From the NCBI GenBank assembly GCA_902491345.1, contig CABUHI010000008.1, forward strand, positions 1 to 64,000: a stretch of 64,000 nt of DNA. The letters run 5' to 3'. Shown here piece after piece: positions 61,655 to 64,000 of this stretch. The notes below the pieces were generated by a model. That model was not told the origin of the DNA. It did no database searches and was given only the letters and a program-made list of their open reading frames with translations. Positions within the stretch are counted from its first letter, which is position 1; the number at the start of each line of letters is the position of its first letter. The translations under genes and the position numbers were made by a program. This DNA comes from an uncultured Collinsella sp. (GTDB lineage: Bacteria > Actinomycetota > Coriobacteriia > Coriobacteriales > Coriobacteriaceae).

Positions 61655-64000
61655 CTACTCGGCGTCGGGAACCTCGTAGGTGGCCGCCGGCGTGTTGTCG
61701 CACACGACGGTAAAGCCGCCGTCCTTGCCGGCATCGACCGTCACCTGATCGCCCTCGCGCACCGTGCCGTCGATGATAGCGGCGGCGATGGCATCCACGA
61801 CCTCGCGCTGAACCAGGCGCTTGAGCGGACGGGCACCGAACACGGGGTCCAAGCCACCCACGGCGAGCATCTGCTTGGCCGCCGGGGTGATGGCAAGCGT
61901 CATGCGCTCCTTGGCCAGGCGTGCGCGAACGTCGGCAAGCTGGATGTCGACAATCTTCTCGATCTGCGCCATGCCGAGCGGATGGAACACCACGATATCG
62001 TCGATACGGTTGAGGAACTCGGGGCGGAAGGTCTGAGCCATGGCGGCGTCGACCTGATGGCGCATCTCCTCCTCGTCCTTACCGGACAGATCGGCGATGG
62101 CCTTGGAGCCCACGTTGGACGTCATGATGATAATCGTGTTCTTGAAGGACACCTGGCGACCCTGGCCATCGGTCAGACGGCCGTCGTCGAGCACCTGCAG
62201 CAGCACGTTGAAGACATCTGGATGGGCCTTCTCCATCTCGTCGAGCAAGATCACGGAGTACGGACGACGGCGCACGGCCTCAGTGAGCTGGCCGCCCTCG
62301 TCGTAACCCACGTATCCCGGGGGCGCACCGATCAGACGCTGGACGCTGAACTTCTCCATGTACTCGGACATGTCGATACGCACGAGCGCGCGCTCGTCGT
62401 CGAACAGGCACTCGGCAAGTGCCTTGGCGAGCTCGGTCTTGCCCACGCCGGTGGGGCCCAGGAAGAAGAAGCTGCCGATGGGCTTGTCCGGATCGGAGAG
62501 GCCCGCACGGCTGCGGCGCACAGCCGCGGCGACGGCGGAGACGGCCTCGTCCTGGCCGATGACGCGCTTATGCAGCTCACCCTCCAGGCCCTTCAGCTTG
62601 TCGAGCTCGCCCTGCATCATCTTGGACACGGGCACGCCGGTCCAGGCACTCACGACCTCGGCGATCTCATCGGAGGTCACCTGCTCGTTGAGACCCTCGC
62701 CGTCCTTCTGCTTTTGCGCCTCGAGCGCAGCCTCGGAATCCTGAATCTGCTGCTGCAGACCCGGAATCACGGAGTAGCGCAGCTCGGACGCACGGCCCAG
62801 GTCGCCGTTGCGCGTCGCGCGCTCCTCTTCGCTTCTGGCCTCGTCGAGCTGCCCCTTAAGCTCCTGCACGTGGTCGATGGCGTTCTTCTGGTTGAGCCAG
62901 CCGGCCTTTTGCACGTTGAGCTTTTCTTGGACCTCGGCGATCTCTTGGCGCAGGGCCTCCAGACGCTCCTTGGAGGCGTCGTCGGTCTCCTTCATGAGCG
63001 CCTGTTCCTCGATCTGCAGCTGGGTGAGCTGACGCGTGGTGGCGTCGATCTCGACCGGCATGCTGTCGAGCTCCATGCGCAAGCGGCTTGCGGCCTCGTC
63101 GACCAGGTCGATGGCCTTGTCGGGCAGGAAGCGGTCGGCGATGTAGCGATCGGAGAGGTCGGCGGCGGCCACGAGCGCGCTATCGGTGATGTGCACGCCG
63201 TGGAAGATCTCGTACTTCTCCTTGAGGCCACGCAGGATCGAGATGGTGTCCTCGACGGTAGGCTCGCTCACCATAACGGTCTGGAAACGACGGGCGAGCG
63301 CCGCGTCCTTCTCGATGTACTTGCGGTATTCGTCGAGCGTGGTCGCGCCGATCGCATGCAGGTCGCCACGGGCGAGTGCAGGCTTGAGGATGTTGCCGGC
63401 GTCCATGGAGCCCTCGGTGGCACCCGCGCCCACGATGGTATGGAGCTCATCGATGAACAGGATGACCTTGCCTTCGGATTTTTGAACCTCCTTGAGCACG
63501 GCCTTCAAGCGGTCCTCGAACTCGCCGCGGTACTTGGCACCGGCGACCAGCGCGCTCATGTCGAGCTCGATGAGGTCGCGGTCGCGCAGGGTGCTCGGCA
63601 CGTCGCCGGCCACGATACGCTGGGCGATGCCCTCGACGATGGCGGTTTTACCGACGCCCGGCTCGCCGATGAGCACGGGGTTGTTCTTGGTGCGGCGGGA
63701 CAGGACCTGGATGGTACGGCGAATCTCGTCGGTACGGCCGATGACCGGGTCGAGCTTGCCGGCGCGGGCCAGGTCGCAGATGTTGCGGCCGTACTGCTCC
63801 AGCGCCTCAAACTGAGTCTTGTCCTCGGCAGACGTCACGCGGTCATCGCCACGCAGTTCCTCGTAGACCTGCTCGATGCGCTCCTTGGTGACGCCAGCGT
63901 CGCGCAGCACGCGGCCGGCCTCGCCCTTGTCCTCGGCAAGTGCCATCAGCAGATGCTCGGTCACCACAAAGCTGTCGCCCATCTTGGTGGCCTTCTTCTC
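61655..64000 (-). CDS. clpB: ATP-dependent chaperone ClpB (5' end outside window)
   Basis: At least 781 residues; the frame is still open at the window edge and lacks most of the N-domain. The disaggregase threads aggregated proteins together with DnaK. First AAA module: Walker A GEPGVGKTAI, FIDELHTIVGAG, and a middle coiled-coil (LRQEIAEVQEKLNVQKAGW ... ARSEEERATRNGDLGRA). Second module: GPTGVGKTELAK, ALVRIDMSEYMEK, GAPPGYVGYDEGGQLTEAVRR and the C-terminal D2 small domain. The long middle domain distinguishes ClpB from ClpC. The likely start lies about 80 codons beyond position 64000. Confidence 0.95.
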   Translation of the reverse strand, partial: EKKATKMGDSFVVTEHLLMALAEDKGEAGRVLRDAGVTKERIEQVYEELRGDDRVTSAEDKTQFEALEQYGRNICDLARAGKLDPVIGRTDEIRRTIQVLSRRTKNNPVLIGEPGVGKTAIVEGIAQRIVAGDVPSTLRDRDLIELDMSALVAGAKYRGEFEDRLKAVLKEVQKSEGKVILFIDELHTIVGAGATEGSMDAGNILKPALARGDLHAIGATTLDEYRKYIEKDAALARRFQTVMVSEPTVEDTISILRGLKEKYEIFHGVHITDSALVAAADLSDRYIADRFLPDKAIDLVDEAASRLRMELDSMPVEIDATTRQLTQLQIEEQALMKETDDASKERLEALRQEIAEVQEKLNVQKAGWLNQKNAIDHVQELKGQLDEARSEEERATRNGDLGRASELRYSVIPGLQQQIQDSEAALEAQKQKDGEGLNEQVTSDEIAEVVSAWTGVPVSKMMQGELDKLKGLEGELHKRVIGQDEAVSAVAAAVRRSRAGLSDPDKPIGSFFFLGPTGVGKTELAKALAECLFDDERALVRIDMSEYMEKFSVQRLIGAPPGYVGYDEGGQLTEAVRRRPYSVILLDEMEKAHPDVFNVLLQVLDDGRLTDGQGRQVSFKNTIIIMTSNVGSKAIADLSGKDEEEMRHQVDAAMAQTFRPEFLNRIDDIVVFHPLGMAQIEKIVDIQLADVRARLAKERMTLAITPAAKQMLAVGGLDPVFGARPLKRLVQREVVDAIAAAIIDGTVREGDQVTVDAGKDGGFTVVCDNTPAATYEVPDAE

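Overview
The window reads as chromosomal DNA of a high-GC anaerobic actinobacterium of the class Coriobacteriia, most likely Collinsella or a close relative. That assignment is inferred from gene content, not from a marker gene: a pyruvate:ferredoxin oxidoreductase, a mannose-family PTS with a DUF956 protein, LytTR two-component pairs, and an actinobacterial-type PknB/PP2C/FHA/SEDS-PBP signalling and division cluster.

Layout. 1-9.3 kb: a tRNA-Asp, a phosphodiesterase, two LytS-like kinase/LytTR regulator pairs (the first translationally coupled to a glycosyltransferase), an Atg22-like MFS transporter and a zinc-dependent phospholipase C-like protein. 9.4-16.4 kb: a catabolic-looking group of amidohydrolase, APC permease, carbamate kinase, DUF3830 protein and a helical hypothetical, with a membrane-anchored C39-like peptidase between them. 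16.5-22 kb: an AAA/DUF4143 ATPase with a triple direct repeat in its leader, then nifJ. 22.2-29.5 kb: an AT-richer accessory island flanked by two directly repeated, diverged copies of the end of an FHA gene. It holds a SPASM radical SAM maturase, two Cys-rich precursor peptides, a small membrane peptide, an ABC exporter, an IS110-like scrap and a decayed methyltransferase.

29-33 kb: FHA protein, Ser/Thr kinase and a secreted protein. 33-37 kb: recR, ybaB and dnaX, with an antiparallel membrane gene inserted between ybaB and dnaX. 37-48.5 kb: a kinase, FhaA-like, FhaB-like, PP2C, SEDS-PBP fusion and PASTA kinase operon. 48.7 kb: a tRNA-Arg with a duplicated 3' end. 49-52 kb: a mannose PTS operon. 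52.6-57.9 kb: hypA, a large Fe-S flavoprotein, a divergent TetR gene with clear operators and a DUF5692 membrane protein. 58-64 kb: an anchored extracytoplasmic protein, a second AAA/DUF4143 ATPase, a small acidic ORF and the 3' part of clpB.

The best candidate for an undescribed system is the island at 23.3-28.9 kb. A ranthipeptide (SCIFF/freyrasin-like) maturase is followed by two paralogous precursors that share an MKHIHP start and six aligned cysteines, many with Asp three or four residues downstream. The flanking duplication looks like the scar of a single-crossover integration. A second notable element is a family of palindromes of exactly 67 bp (three copies) whose stems change in a compensated way.
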